The notes under the pieces were generated by a model. That model did not search any database. It saw only the letters and a program-made list of their open reading frames with translations, and was not told where the DNA came from. A stretch of 64,000 nt of DNA from Vagococcus fessus (GTDB lineage Bacteria; Bacillota; Bacilli; Lactobacillales; Vagococcaceae). This document shows, one piece after another, positions 53,948-63,494 of this stretch. Every line of letters begins with the position of its first letter. Within the stretch, counting starts at the first letter, position 1. The stretch lies in the NCBI RefSeq assembly GCF_003987565.1, contig NZ_NGJY01000001.1, positions 620,001 through 684,000 on the forward strand, written 5' to 3'. Made by a program: the position numbers and the translations under genes.

Positions 53948-54946
53948 ATGGATCAAATGTTAGTCTTAACTATTCTGATTGTTATTGCTGCCTTAGCATT
54001 TGACGTTATCAATGGATTCCATGATACTGCCAATGCCATTGCAACAAGTGTTTCAACTAAAGCTTTAAAACCAAAACATGCGATTATCTTAGCTGCTGTC
54101 ATGAACTTCCTTGGTGCTGTTTCATTTACAGGTGTTGCTAAAACAATTACAAGCGGGATCGTTGACCCTGTTAAATTAGATAACATGCAACTTGTCTTAC
54201 TTGCTGCTCTATTATCTGCTATTATTTGGAACTTAATAACATGGTACTACGGTATTCCTAGTAGTTCATCACATGCTTTAATCGGTTCTATTGCCGGTGC
54301 TGCTATTGCATCTGAAGGCTTCGGAGCTATTAAGTATTCTGGGTTCATTAAAATCTTTGGTGGCTTAATTATTTCACCATTTATTGCTTTTATTGTTGGG
54401 TATATCGTTTATAGTATTATTAAAACTATTTTTAAAAATCACAACTTATCTCGTGCCAATAAGAACTTTAGAATTTTCCAAATTCTAACAGCGGCATTAC
54501 AATCTTATACACACGGTACAAACGATGCTCAAAAAGCTATGGGTATTATTACAATGGCCCTTATGGCAAACGGTATGCAATCTGGTGATGAAGTACAACA
54601 CTGGGTTCAAATCGCCTGTGCGACTGCTATGGCTATTGGAACAAGTATTGGTGGTTGGAAAATCATCAAAACTGTCGGTGGTAAAATCATGAAAATTAAA
54701 CCTGTTACTGGTGTGGCAGCTGATGTCAGCTCAGTTCTTGTTATTTTCAGTGCAACATTATTCCACTTACCAGTTAGTACTACTCATGTTATCAGCTCTT
54801 CTATTATGGGTGTTGGTACATCACATAGACCTAAAGGTGTTAAATGGGATACAGGTAAACGTATGTTATTCACTTGGATTATTACATTACCTATTTCAAT
54901 TGTTATCTCAGCACTTATCTTTAGTGTCTTACACTTATTTGTTTAA
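53948..54946 (+). CDS. pit: PiT-family inorganic phosphate transporter
   Basis: A 332-residue permease with about ten membrane helices. The two signature repeats GFHDTANAIAT and HGTNDAQKAMGI hold the phosphate- and sodium/proton-binding Asn and Asp. It takes up phosphate with a cation at low cost compared with Pst. AGGGGGCAA precedes the ATG. It is cotranscribed with the DUF47 gene. Confidence 0.95.
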   Translation: MDQMLVLTILIVIAALAFDVINGFHDTANAIATSVSTKALKPKHAIILAAVMNFLGAVSFTGVAKTITSGIVDPVKLDNMQLVLLAALLSAIIWNLITWYYGIPSSSSHALIGSIAGAAIASEGFGAIKYSGFIKIFGGLIISPFIAFIVGYIVYSIIKTIFKNHNLSRANKNFRIFQILTAALQSYTHGTNDAQKAMGIITMALMANGMQSGDEVQHWVQIACATAMAIGTSIGGWKIIKTVGGKIMKIKPVTGVAADVSSVLVIFSATLFHLPVSTTHVISSSIMGVGTSHRPKGVKWDTGKRMLFTWIITLPISIVISALIFSVLHLFV

Positions 54947-54954
54947 TTATAATG

Positions 54955-54986
54955 ATCGATCTCTTCACGGAGGTCGATTTTTTTGT
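54955..54986 (+). terminator. Rho-independent terminator after pit
   Basis: ATCGATCTC / GAGGTCGAT (one G-U pair) with a 6-base loop is followed by TTTTTTTG. Confidence 0.88.
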
Positions 54987-55018
54987 ATAAAAAAAGATGA
55001 AGCATTACGCTTCATCTT
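54985..55018 (-). terminator. Rho-independent terminator after the sensor kinase
   Basis: AAGATGAAGC / GCTTCATCTT with a 5-base loop holding the stop codon is followed on the minus strand by TTTTTATAC. Confidence 0.85.
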
Positions 55019-56507
55019 CTTCTTTTTTAGGGAGCTCAACCATCGGTAAGAATATTCTAAAAATAGTTCCTACCCCCACAGCACTCTCTGCTAATATCTT
55101 ACCACCATAGCTTTCAACAAGCTCTTTGGCAATCGATAAACCTAAGCCATTTCCACCTTTATGACGACTTCTCGCCTTATCAACACGGTAGAAACGATTG
55201 AAAATTTGTGCAAGGTCTTCTTCAGAAATCCCTTCTCCAAAATCTTGTATTGCAATTTCTAATTGATCTCTTGTTGAAGCAACTGACATATGAATCTCTT
55301 TACGGTCTCTTGAATACTTAACCGCATTATCTAAAATAATAATCAGTAATTGTTCAAAATGATGACGGTAAATCTTCACTTTACGCTCTGAGAATAGCGC
55401 GTCATCTAAGATAAAAGTAAAATCCGGATACAATATCTGAAAGTTATTAAACGTCTGATGAGTCACTTCTCTCGCCATAGAAATATCATTTTTATGTTGG
55501 AATTCAACTTGTTCCAATCGAGATAAGTCTAACATCTCCTGAACTAAGCTCTTCATACGAATAATCTCTTGTAACGATGCTTCTAAGGACTCTTCTAGTA
55601 TTTCTGGATCATCTTTACCCCAACGATTTAAAAGCTTTAAATGGCCCTCTATTATCGCTACAGGGGTCCTTAATTCATGGGAAACATCTTCAACGAATTG
55701 TTGTTGCTGTTCAATGAATTTCTGCATACGATCCATCATGTCATTGAAGACTTCTGCTAAATCAGAAAACTCATCTTTAGACTTCATTTCAGGTAGTCTA
55801 ATTTGAGATTGAGGGTCACTTTTAATAACATTAATAACGTGTGTCATCTTACGAAGTGGTTTCAAGAAATAAGAGGATAACATAAAGCCTAAAAGTAAGC
55901 TTATAATAACTCCAGCTGCCACTAGTAGAATCATAGTACTTAACAATTTACTACGAATACCGTGAACCAAACTTAAATCATAAAACAATTGAATATAGCC
56001 AACTATCTTCCCCTCTTTATTCTTAACGGGTTGTGTTGCTAAAAAACCAGTGTGGTCATCTATCTCGACTTCTTTTGTTTCCTTCACGTTAGTCCCACGG
56101 TATTTCAAATTATAATCTTTTGTTTCAAAAACTAACTCTTTGTCTTTATTATAGACTGTTGCAGCTAGTTCAGGTTGAGATAATTCAGCAATAAAACTAT
56201 TAAGTTGAATAATATCCTCACTGCTTGCATTTAATCCCATATCAGAAGAATCTTTCAAATAAAAGATAGTGTCTTTAAGAGTAAGGCTCTCTTCTGATTC
56301 AGATAATCGTTTCGATATTTCGTTTAAGGTATGCTTCACATTACGTTTTTCTTCCCTAACCATCAAATCCGTACTCGTTTTATAGGTAATAAGAGCAAAC
56401 GTTGTGAAAAGGATAAAAATAAAGGTAGACGTTAATAAAGTCCACTTAACCGTAATGACTAAGTTGGACTTGAATAAAGATTTTATTTCTTTTCTGAAAG
56501 CAGACAT
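55005..56507 (-). CDS. Sensor histidine kinase, CovS/LisK/EtaS-like
   Basis: A 500-residue kinase: helix 1 (about 20-42), extracytoplasmic sensor (43-187), helix 2 (188-212), HAMP, HisKA with the phospho-acceptor His277 in SHELRTP, and HATPase_c with DNAVKYS (N box), DFGEGI (G1) and GNGLGLSI (G2). Its start overlaps the stop of the response regulator (TAATG). By partner it belongs with CovRS of streptococci, LisRK of Listeria and EtaRS of E. faecalis; the signal is unknown. Confidence 0.92.
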   Translation of the reverse strand: MSAFRKEIKSLFKSNLVITVKWTLLTSTFIFILFTTFALITYKTSTDLMVREEKRNVKHTLNEISKRLSESEESLTLKDTIFYLKDSSDMGLNASSEDIIQLNSFIAELSQPELAATVYNKDKELVFETKDYNLKYRGTNVKETKEVEIDDHTGFLATQPVKNKEGKIVGYIQLFYDLSLVHGIRSKLLSTMILLVAAGVIISLLLGFMLSSYFLKPLRKMTHVINVIKSDPQSQIRLPEMKSKDEFSDLAEVFNDMMDRMQKFIEQQQQFVEDVSHELRTPVAIIEGHLKLLNRWGKDDPEILEESLEASLQEIIRMKSLVQEMLDLSRLEQVEFQHKNDISMAREVTHQTFNNFQILYPDFTFILDDALFSERKVKIYRHHFEQLLIIILDNAVKYSRDRKEIHMSVASTRDQLEIAIQDFGEGISEEDLAQIFNRFYRVDKARSRHKGGNGLGLSIAKELVESYGGKILAESAVGVGTIFRIFLPMVELPKKEEDEA

Positions 56508-57193
56508 TACGATCTCATCACATAACCAGTTCCACGAACTGTTTGGATATAGCTCTCTTCGCCTGGTACATCAATTTTATTTCTAAGATAACGAATGTAA
56601 ACATCTACTACGTTTGTTTCTACTTCTGTTTCATAACCCCATACCTTGTTAAGTAACACATCACGTGCTAGAACAACATTAACGTTTTCCATTAAAGCTA
56701 ATAATAGCTCATATTCACGTTTCGTTAATTCAATCACTTCGTTATCACGTCTAACAATTCTATTTTCTTTTTCAATCGTTAGATTACGATAAGATAACGT
56801 TGTTTGTTTCATGATATTTTTATCACCTTCAATGTCGATACGACGAAGCAATGCTCTCAGTCTTGCTAATAATTCCTCGATAGCGAACGGTTTTACAATA
56901 TAATCATCTGCACCATGATCAAGTCCTGAAACTCTATCAATAACAGAATCACGAGCTGTCATCATGATAATTGGTGTATTTTTAGTCTGACGGATACGAC
57001 GACAAACTTCTAAACCATTTAATTCAGGCAACATTAAGTCTAAAAGAATGGCATCCCAATCCCCTGCTAAAGCTGCTTCTAAGCCTGTACGTCCATTGTA
57101 ATGAACTTCTACATGATAGCCTTCATGCTTTAATTCTAATTCAACAAAACGGGCTAAATTCTTTTCATCTTCAATGATTAAAATATTACTCAT
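56507..57193 (-). CDS. Response regulator, CovR/LisR/EtaR-like (OmpR family)
   Basis: A 228-residue regulator with a receiver domain ([17 protein letters not shown]; phosphorylation site Asp52 in LLDLMLPE) and a winged-helix DNA-binding domain (about 130-228, [22 protein letters not shown]). It closely resembles CovR and related regulators of virulence, acid stress and envelope stress. It is the first gene of the pair; GAAGGAGATTACACTAG precedes the ATG. A TATAAT without a clear -35 lies about 60 bases upstream. Confidence 0.93.
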   Translation of the reverse strand: MSNILIIEDEKNLARFVELELKHEGYHVEVHYNGRTGLEAALAGDWDAILLDLMLPELNGLEVCRRIRQTKNTPIIMMTARDSVIDRVSGLDHGADDYIVKPFAIEELLARLRALLRRIDIEGDKNIMKQTTLSYRNLTIEKENRIVRRDNEVIELTKREYELLLALMENVNVVLARDVLLNKVWGYETEVETNVVDVYIRYLRNKIDVPGEESYIQTVRGTGYVMRS

Positions 57194-57303
57194 CTAGTGT
57201 AATCTCCTTCTTTGATAGAATACTACTATTACTACCCTTTATTATAACGATTCTTGAGTAAAAAAGCTATGGTATCTTTTAACCTCAATTAAAATAACAT
57301 GTG

Positions 57304-57350
57304 AACAAAAAAGAAAAACTACTTATCTTTTAATCGATAAGTAGTTTTAG
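57304..57350 (-). terminator. Rho-independent terminator after gnd
   Basis: AAAACTACTTATC / GATAAGTAGTTTT with an 8-base loop is followed on the minus strand by TCTTTTTTG. Confidence 0.9.
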
Positions 57351-57352
57351 TT

Positions 57353-58768
57353 TTATTTAGTATACCAATCGTAATGGAAGATTCCCTCTTTATCCTTACG
57401 CTCATAAGTGTGAGCACCAAAGTAGTCACGTTGCGCTTGAATAATATTGGCTGGTAAATCTTCACTTCTGTATGAATCGTAGTAGCTAATGGCAGATGAG
57501 AATGTTGGGACTGGTACACCCGCTTGAACTGCTACCGCTACAACGTCACGGACTGATTGTTGATATTTTTGAGTAATTTCATTGAAGTACTCATCTAATA
57601 ACAGGTTTTTAAGATCAGCTTGACGCTCGTAAGCATCTGTAATTTTTTGTAAGAATTTAGCACGGATAATACAGCCTTCACGGAAAATTTTAGCAATTTC
57701 ACCGTATTCTAAATCCCAACCGAATTCTTCTGAGGCAATACGTAATTGAGCAAAACCTTGAGCATAGCTCATAATTTTACTGAAGTATAAGGCTTCACGT
57801 ACTTTTTCAACAAATTCTTTTTTATCGCCATCAAATGCTTTAACAGCAGGTGCTGGTATAATTTTACTTGCTGCTACGCGTTCCTCTTTCATCGCTGAAA
57901 TATAACGAGCAAATACAGACTCCGTAATAAGTGGTAGTGGCACACCTAAGTCTAAAGCACTTTGGCTTGTCCATTTACCTGTTCCTTTATTTCCAGCTGC
58001 ATCTAAAATAACATCAACAATAGGTTTTCCTGTTTCTTCATCTTTACGAGTTAAGATATCTGACGTGATTTCAATTAGATAGCTATCTAATTCGCCATTA
58101 TTCCACTCTGTAAAGATTTCTGCTAACTCTTCAACTGATAATCCTAGTAGTTTAGTTAAGATGTCATATGACTCTGCAATTAACTGCATATCACCATATT
58201 CAATACCGTTATGAGCCATTTTCACATAATGCCCTGCACCGTTTGGTCCAATATATGTCACACATGGTTTTCCATCTTCAGCTACTGCAGCGATTTGTTC
58301 AAAAATAGGCGCTACTAAATCGTAAGCTTCTTTTTGTCCACCTGGCATGATAGCGGGACCTTTAAGCGCACCCTCTTCTCCACCTGATACACCAGTACCA
58401 ATGAAATTAATCCCAGAGTTAGCTAATTCTTCATTACGACGAATCGTATCTTGGAAGAATGTATTTCCACCATCAATTAAGATATCACCTTTATCTAAAT
58501 GTGGTAATAAACTTTGAATTGTTTTATCTGTCGCATCTCCAGCTTTAACCATCAACATAATACGACGTGGTTTTTCTAATGACGCTACAAATTCCTCTAC
58601 AGTATAGGTAGGAACTAATTTTTTATCTGAATGTTCAGCAATAACCTCTTCAGTTTTTGAAGCTGTACGGTTAAATATTGAAACTGAGTATCCTCTGCTT
58701 TCGATATTTAATGCTAAATTTTTACCCATTACGGCCATTCCGACAACACCAATTTGTTGTTTTGACAT
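57353..58768 (-). CDS. gnd: 6-phosphogluconate dehydrogenase (decarboxylating)
   Basis: A 471-residue enzyme of the oxidative pentose phosphate pathway making ribulose-5-phosphate, CO2 and NAD(P)H. N-terminal Rossmann motif [15 protein letters not shown] (residues 7-21), the MPGGQKEAY and [21 protein letters not shown] signatures with the catalytic lysine, and the C-terminal helical dimer domain are present; full length. TAGGAGGA precedes the ATG. It is flanked by terminators, so it is probably monocistronic. Confidence 0.97.
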   Translation of the reverse strand: MSKQQIGVVGMAVMGKNLALNIESRGYSVSIFNRTASKTEEVIAEHSDKKLVPTYTVEEFVASLEKPRRIMLMVKAGDATDKTIQSLLPHLDKGDILIDGGNTFFQDTIRRNEELANSGINFIGTGVSGGEEGALKGPAIMPGGQKEAYDLVAPIFEQIAAVAEDGKPCVTYIGPNGAGHYVKMAHNGIEYGDMQLIAESYDILTKLLGLSVEELAEIFTEWNNGELDSYLIEITSDILTRKDEETGKPIVDVILDAAGNKGTGKWTSQSALDLGVPLPLITESVFARYISAMKEERVAASKIIPAPAVKAFDGDKKEFVEKVREALYFSKIMSYAQGFAQLRIASEEFGWDLEYGEIAKIFREGCIIRAKFLQKITDAYERQADLKNLLLDEYFNEITQKYQQSVRDVVAVAVQAGVPVPTFSSAISYYDSYRSEDLPANIIQAQRDYFGAHTYERKDKEGIFHYDWYTK

Positions 58769-58907
58769 GTTATATCCTCCTAGTAACTAAAAGTAACACC
58801 ATTAGAACAAGTGTCTTTTAAGTATTTTTTACTTTATCATGATTATAACTTATTTTAAACAATATTTAAATAAAACACGCTTAATTTATCAGAGTCATTT
58901 TTAGACA

Positions 58908-58949
58908 ACAAAAAAATCCCTTAGACTCCATGGTTGTCTAAGGGATTTT
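58908..58949 (-). terminator. Rho-independent terminator after rpmF
   Basis: AAATCCCTTAGAC / GTCTAAGGGATTT with a short loop is followed on the minus strand by TTTTGTTG. Confidence 0.9.
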
Positions 58950-58967
58950 AACATTTCAAAAATGTTA

Positions 58968-59150
58968 TTATGCTTCTTTAGTTGCTGATACGTCTTTACC
59001 ATCGTAATGACCACAAGCTGGACATACGTGGTGGCTACGTTTCATTTCGCCACAGTTTGAGCATGTGCTCATACCAGGTACTGACATTTTGTAATGCGTA
59101 CGACGCTTAGCTTTTTTAGCTTTTGAAGTTCTTCTAGCAGGTACTGCCAT
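58968..59150 (-). CDS. rpmF: 50S ribosomal protein L32, zinc-binding form
   Basis: A 60-residue L32 opening [19 protein letters not shown]. Four cysteines (Cys30, Cys33, Cys43, Cys46) make the zinc ribbon, so this is the C+ paralogue; bacteria with two rpmF genes switch to a zinc-free copy under zinc starvation, and no second copy is in the window. AGGAGGTG precedes the ATG. It follows the DUF177 gene, its usual partner. Confidence 0.97.
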   Translation of the reverse strand: MAVPARRTSKAKKAKRRTHYKMSVPGMSTCSNCGEMKRSHHVCPACGHYDGKDVSATKEA

Positions 59151-59213
59151 ATTAACTACACCTCCTTAAATCATTTAGCAAAAAACAAATGCTTTTCGCT
59201 ATCTATTCCAATC

Positions 59214-59783
59214 TTACTCACCATCGGAATCTTTACTATTATCTAATAAAGCTGACAATTTTGCAAGACGAGGATCAATATTTGTGTTATCTTGTTGCAA
59301 TTGTTGTTCGTAATATGCGTCTTCTGACATTAATTCCCAATCGTTACCTTTAACGGTCGCATCTGTTTCTTGTTCCGCTTCTGTTAAAACTTGTAACGGG
59401 ATTGATAAAATCAAGTGATCTTCTACTGCTTCAGATAAATCAATTAAGTCTTTTTCAAGAATCATAACGATATCTTCATCAGATAAAAGGTCTTTTTGAC
59501 TCGCATATTGCTCAGGTGTCATATAAAACTCTACAACATTTAAGTTGCACGGATATGGCACAGGTTCTAACGAACGAGTTGATGCTAATGTCATCACTGT
59601 ATCAATCGTAAATGTCGCAATATATCCATCGTTGCTAACACTGATTGTACCTGTAACTGTCACAGGTGCTACAGACAAAATCCCTGGTTCACGTTTTGTA
59701 ATCGTATCATTGACATCAATTACTTCCGAAAACTCTAATGGACTTTCTTTGTATTTTTTTAATTCTAATAATGACCATTTCAT
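59214..59783 (-). CDS. DUF177/YceD-family protein
   Basis: A 189-residue protein of the YceD/DUF177 family (VTVTGTISVSN, CNLNVVEFYMT), almost universally upstream of rpmF and needed for 23S rRNA accumulation in some bacteria and in plants. The family's conserved cysteine region is present once (VPYPCNLN). AGGTGATGG precedes the ATG. A consensus promoter lies right upstream, so DUF177-rpmF is a unit. Confidence 0.92.
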   Translation of the reverse strand: MKWSLLELKKYKESPLEFSEVIDVNDTITKREPGILSVAPVTVTGTISVSNDGYIATFTIDTVMTLASTRSLEPVPYPCNLNVVEFYMTPEQYASQKDLLSDEDIVMILEKDLIDLSEAVEDHLILSIPLQVLTEAEQETDATVKGNDWELMSEDAYYEQQLQQDNTNIDPRLAKLSALLDNSKDSDGE

Positions 59784-59811
59784 TTTCCATCACCTCTAAG
59801 CAACAAAAATT

Positions 59812-59840
59812 ATTATACTAGGCTTTCGTATGTTTGTCAA
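59812..59840 (-). promoter_or_regulatory. Consensus promoter of the DUF177-rpmF operon
   Basis: On the minus strand TTGACA (59835-59840) and TATAAT (59812-59817) match consensus exactly, with 17 bases between. This is one of the two perfect sigma-A promoters in the window and fits a highly expressed ribosomal operon. Confidence 0.88.
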
Positions 59841-59912
59841 TGAGATTTTCTTGACACCCCTTTATAACCTGTTGCATTCTTTCATTTTTTAATTAGGATT
59901 GGTATGTGTTAT

Positions 59913-60845
59913 TTAATTGTTTAAACGACGGTCTTCACCGATTAATTCAACTTCTTTAGCTAAATAACGAATACGTTGCATGATTCTCTTCGCTTTCATT
60001 GGTTCAACTTCACCTTTTTGACTCACTGTAAAATGTTCATTTTCTAGCTCATTCATACTTAGGTTTGAACTGAAAAAGGTTGGTAATTGTTCTTGCATAC
60101 GGTATTGTAAGATAACACCAAGAACATCATCTCTTCCCCAACTTGTCATCGCTTCAGCGCCGATATCATCTAGCATTAAAACAGGTACTTTCTTAATCGC
60201 ATCAATTTTTTCACCCGTACTATTGTCCTTAAATGAACGCTTCATTTCATCTAACAATGTTGGATAGTGTACTAGGCTTGAATCAATCCCATATTCTGCT
60301 AATTCATTCGCTATAATGCCAAGTAAGTATGTTTTTCCGACACCAAATGATCCCTGCAGATACATCCCTTGATGAAAATCTTTTGGATTTTCAGTATAAG
60401 AATCAATAAATAATAACGCTGCTCTCAATGCTTGTTCGCGTTCTTGAGTTCTAATATAATTTTCAAGTTTCGCTTCACGCACATCTTTAGATACACCGAC
60501 AGATTTAACTCGTCTACGCAGTTTTTCTTCCGCTTTTTTAGCAAGTAATTCTTCAGTTTCCTCATATATCACATCGATTGAATGATAGTTGATAACCAGT
60601 TTTGGTTCATAACCTGGAGCTATCATAGTTGGATCATTCAATTTAAATTTACGTTTTTCACGGACAAATTCATAGAGTTTAGCATAACTTTTTGAAATAT
60701 CATCATCTGTTAATTTCTCTCTATTTTCAGCAATAAATGCTTGAACATCACTATCCTGCATGACTTCACGGACTAACTTATTAAATTCTTCTATTCTGTC
60801 ATTCTTTGCCATTACCTTAACCATTTCATCTCCTACATTTTCCAC
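59913..60845 (-). CDS. dnaI: Primosomal protein DnaI (helicase loader)
   Basis: A 310-residue AAA+ loader of the replicative helicase. The N-terminal domain (about 1-140) binds the helicase; Walker A is GSFGVGKTYL, Walker B VLMLDDIGAE, and a sensor arginine lies in RYLAKE. I keep the GTG start at 60845 because it has a strong GGAAGGTGAG site and the resulting MENVG resembles the MEPIG start of B. subtilis DnaI; an ATG at 60824 with AGGAG is a fair alternative. It overlaps the dnaB stop by one base. Confidence 0.93.
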   Translation of the reverse strand: MENVGDEMVKVMAKNDRIEEFNKLVREVMQDSDVQAFIAENREKLTDDDISKSYAKLYEFVREKRKFKLNDPTMIAPGYEPKLVINYHSIDVIYEETEELLAKKAEEKLRRRVKSVGVSKDVREAKLENYIRTQEREQALRAALLFIDSYTENPKDFHQGMYLQGSFGVGKTYLLGIIANELAEYGIDSSLVHYPTLLDEMKRSFKDNSTGEKIDAIKKVPVLMLDDIGAEAMTSWGRDDVLGVILQYRMQEQLPTFFSSNLSMNELENEHFTVSQKGEVEPMKAKRIMQRIRYLAKEVELIGEDRRLNN

Positions 60846-62248
60846 TATGACTCACCTTCCTTCTTTTTCTCACGAAGTTTTCTAATTTTTTCATTTATAA
60901 AATCATCAGACTCCTTAGAAATAGGTTTTTCGCCTCTTTCTTTTCCTACCCAATCTGGTACGCTTTCTTTACGAACCGGTTTATTATTGTAACCTTTTGA
61001 ACCATAAGAACGGGTTTTCTTTGCTTTAGAAGAACTAACTTCTTTTGCTTTTGTAACCGCGTCTTCTGGTTTTATAATCCCAGCTTGCGCCCAGTCATTC
61101 GCTATAGCATTAGCATACTTTTGTGCAAACGTCGCATTGTCTTTAACGACTAATACAAAATGTATTAATACGTTAATAACAGCATCGGGTAACCCTGTAT
61201 CTCTAACTAAATTTTCAACAGCCCAACGTTCTTCAATCGCTACAAATCCACCTTTTTGTTTTTTTATAGCTGTTAAAAAGACCATGGGTTTGATTGTTTC
61301 ACTTGATAAAATAACTTGTATTTCACCTTCTGAATACCCCTTTTTAAGCAGCGTATTACGTCGCTTTGTTTTCTGGTCTTCAGAATTCAACGTATTATCT
61401 TCAACTGGTTCTGGTTTTGTCTGCTTTTTACCAACATGATATTTTTTAATAATACTTTGTCTAAACTGTTTAATATTAACCTGATTCGTTACATAATCAA
61501 TTTCTGGCTCTAGTAATTTTTTCATCTCTAATTCGTCGATGCCATATAAACGATTAATCGTTAATATCATTTCTTTTAGCTCGATTTCTAGATGAGTTTT
61601 ATCAACATATAGACTATCTAAAAGGCCTAAAAAATAAGCCCAATCAAAGTCCGATTCTGTAATAGTTGGTTTAACAGACTCTTCAGGAGTGAATTTTTCC
61701 TGACTTTCAGATAATAATTTTTCTTGACTATGTATTCCTTCTTGATTCCATTGGTAGACATCAACAAATTTTTTAGTGATTTCTTGATATTCTGAACGGT
61801 CGACCTTTGGCATAGCAAAACGTGTCGTTAGTTTCTCATAACGCTCCTCGCCGATTTTATCAACCAAAAGTAAACTTAGAACGGTATCTTTGAAAAAATC
61901 AGCTGCTTTCTGTGGAGGATACAACTCATAAAGAAATTGTCGTCTGCCATTTTCTTCTTTGACAAATACTCTTAGTAAGCCTAAGCCTTCTAACTTAACA
62001 CGAGCTTTAAAGACACTTGGCAAATCGATATTCAGTTGATTAAATAATTCTGAGTGAAATTGTTCATCACTTTCAAAATCATCAACTGGAACAGCTGTTA
62101 AGAACGCATGATATAAACCAAATGCTTCAATTCCAATAATCGGTTGATATAAAAAACTTAGTACCTTTTCATCTTCTATCGTTATCGGTCGATTCAACTT
62201 AACCGTATAACTATCTTGTGGATGGAGTTGTTTCCAAGCTGTATTCAT
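60845..62248 (-). CDS. dnaB: Replication initiation and membrane attachment protein DnaB
   Basis: A 467-residue Gram-positive DnaB (not the helicase). The N-terminal winged-helix region (about 1-200) and the DnaB2/DnaD-like helical domain (about 300-400, with YSEGEIQVIL and WAVENLVRDTGLPDAVINVLI) are seen. It helps load the helicase at oriC and during restart together with DnaD and DnaI, and tethers the complex to the membrane. It is the middle gene of nrdR-dnaB-dnaI. Confidence 0.93.
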   Translation of the reverse strand: MNTAWKQLHPQDSYTVKLNRPITIEDEKVLSFLYQPIIGIEAFGLYHAFLTAVPVDDFESDEQFHSELFNQLNIDLPSVFKARVKLEGLGLLRVFVKEENGRRQFLYELYPPQKAADFFKDTVLSLLLVDKIGEERYEKLTTRFAMPKVDRSEYQEITKKFVDVYQWNQEGIHSQEKLLSESQEKFTPEESVKPTITESDFDWAYFLGLLDSLYVDKTHLEIELKEMILTINRLYGIDELEMKKLLEPEIDYVTNQVNIKQFRQSIIKKYHVGKKQTKPEPVEDNTLNSEDQKTKRRNTLLKKGYSEGEIQVILSSETIKPMVFLTAIKKQKGGFVAIEERWAVENLVRDTGLPDAVINVLIHFVLVVKDNATFAQKYANAIANDWAQAGIIKPEDAVTKAKEVSSSKAKKTRSYGSKGYNNKPVRKESVPDWVGKERGEKPISKESDDFINEKIRKLREKKKEGES

Positions 62249-62271
62249 TCGTTAACAATCTCCTTCCCTAT

Positions 62272-62733
62272 CTATTTCTCTTCTTTATCTAATATTTCTT
62301 GCATCTCTTTTAAGAAGACACTCATATCTTTAAATTGACGGTAAACACTGGCAAAACGAATATACGCAATCTCATCTAAATTTACCAATTCTTCCATAAC
62401 ATATTCGCCAATTAACGTTGTAGAAACTTCATTTTCTCCTAAGCTTCTCACTTTATTCTCAACCTGATCAACGATTTGCTCCATTTGTTCCATAGAAACT
62501 GGACGTTTCTCTGCTGAGCGAATTAATCCTCGCAAAATCTTATCTCGATTAAATTCTTCGCGTCCACCATTTTTCTTAATAACAAGTAAGGGGGTCGCCT
62601 CTATGCGTTCAAATGTAGTGAATCGAAAGCCGCATGATTCGCACTCACGTCGTCGTCTAATCGCTCTTCCTTCATCAGAAGGTCTACTATCTACTACCCG
62701 TGATCCGTTATACTGACACTTTGAACATTGCAT
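62272..62733 (-). CDS. nrdR: Transcriptional repressor NrdR
   Basis: A 153-residue regulator of ribonucleotide reductase genes. The zinc ribbon has Cys3, Cys6, Cys31 and Cys34 (CSKC and CESC) and the ATP-cone follows ([17 protein letters not shown]). It senses dATP/ATP and binds NrdR boxes. GAGGTGATAGC precedes the ATG. It heads the unit with dnaB and dnaI, a usual Firmicute order. Confidence 0.96.
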   Translation of the reverse strand: MQCSKCQYNGSRVVDSRPSDEGRAIRRRRECESCGFRFTTFERIEATPLLVIKKNGGREEFNRDKILRGLIRSAEKRPVSMEQMEQIVDQVENKVRSLGENEVSTTLIGEYVMEELVNLDEIAYIRFASVYRQFKDMSVFLKEMQEILDKEEK

Positions 62734-62863
62734 GCTATCACCTCAATTATCTTCTCTATTTTTTATTTTCTATTTGTCCTAATTATAGTGTCATTATAGC
62801 ATGAAATGGGCTATTGGTATAGCAACTATCCTACCAATACGTTCAGCTTATACTTTAAAAACA

Positions 62864-62895
62864 GAAAAAAAAAGCCTGATAAAACGGCTTTTTAG
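62864..62895 (-). terminator. Rho-independent terminator after coaE
   Basis: AAAAGCC / GGCTTTT with a 9-base loop is followed on the minus strand by TTTTTCTG. The start of the stem overlaps the coaE stop codon. Confidence 0.8.
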
Positions 62896-63494
62896 TAATT
62901 TAGACCTTTTTTCTCTAACCAATCTAAAACTTGTAGCTTTGTTTCTTCTTTAGTACCACTGTTATCAATCACAAAGTCTGCTCTCATCTTCTTAATTTGG
63001 ATTGATAATTGACTGTTCATTCGTTGCTTTGCTTCTTCTTGAGTCAATGAATTTCTTTCCATTAAGCGTTTAAGTTGGGTTTCTTCTGATACATAAACAA
63101 CCATCACCTTTGTCATTAATGACTCATATCCAGCTTCATATAATAATGGAATATCAACTATAACCAATGCTGTTTTTTTTAAGGTGTACTCTTCAATTGC
63201 CTTTACAATAGCTTGCCTTATTTCACCATCTAAAACGGCATCAAGTTTTTTTCGTTTCAAAATATCACTAAATACAAGCTGTCCTAACTTTTGACGATCC
63301 AATTCACCTTGTTGAGTTAAAACACTTCTACCAAAAACAGAAACAATTTTTTCTAACCCCAATGTACCTGGCTCTACTACCTCTCTTGCGATAAGGTCTG
63401 CATCAATAACTGGATAACCTTGATCAGAAAAATAACGACTAACTGTCGATTTACCAGTAGCAATACCACCTGTTAAGCCTAAAATAAACGTCAT
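62892..63494 (-). CDS. coaE: Dephospho-CoA kinase
   Basis: A 200-residue P-loop kinase catalysing the last step of CoA synthesis. Walker A is GGIATGKS (residues 9-16), with the DADLIAREVVEPG and VVDIPLLYEA-type motifs (IVDIPLLYEAGYE) and the lid RQKLGQLVF. Its start abuts the mutM stop with no gap (TAAATG), which couples it to that gene; mutM-coaE is a common pair. Confidence 0.95.
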   Translation of the reverse strand: MTFILGLTGGIATGKSTVSRYFSDQGYPVIDADLIAREVVEPGTLGLEKIVSVFGRSVLTQQGELDRQKLGQLVFSDILKRKKLDAVLDGEIRQAIVKAIEEYTLKKTALVIVDIPLLYEAGYESLMTKVMVVYVSEETQLKRLMERNSLTQEEAKQRMNSQLSIQIKKMRADFVIDNSGTKEETKLQVLDWLEKKGLNY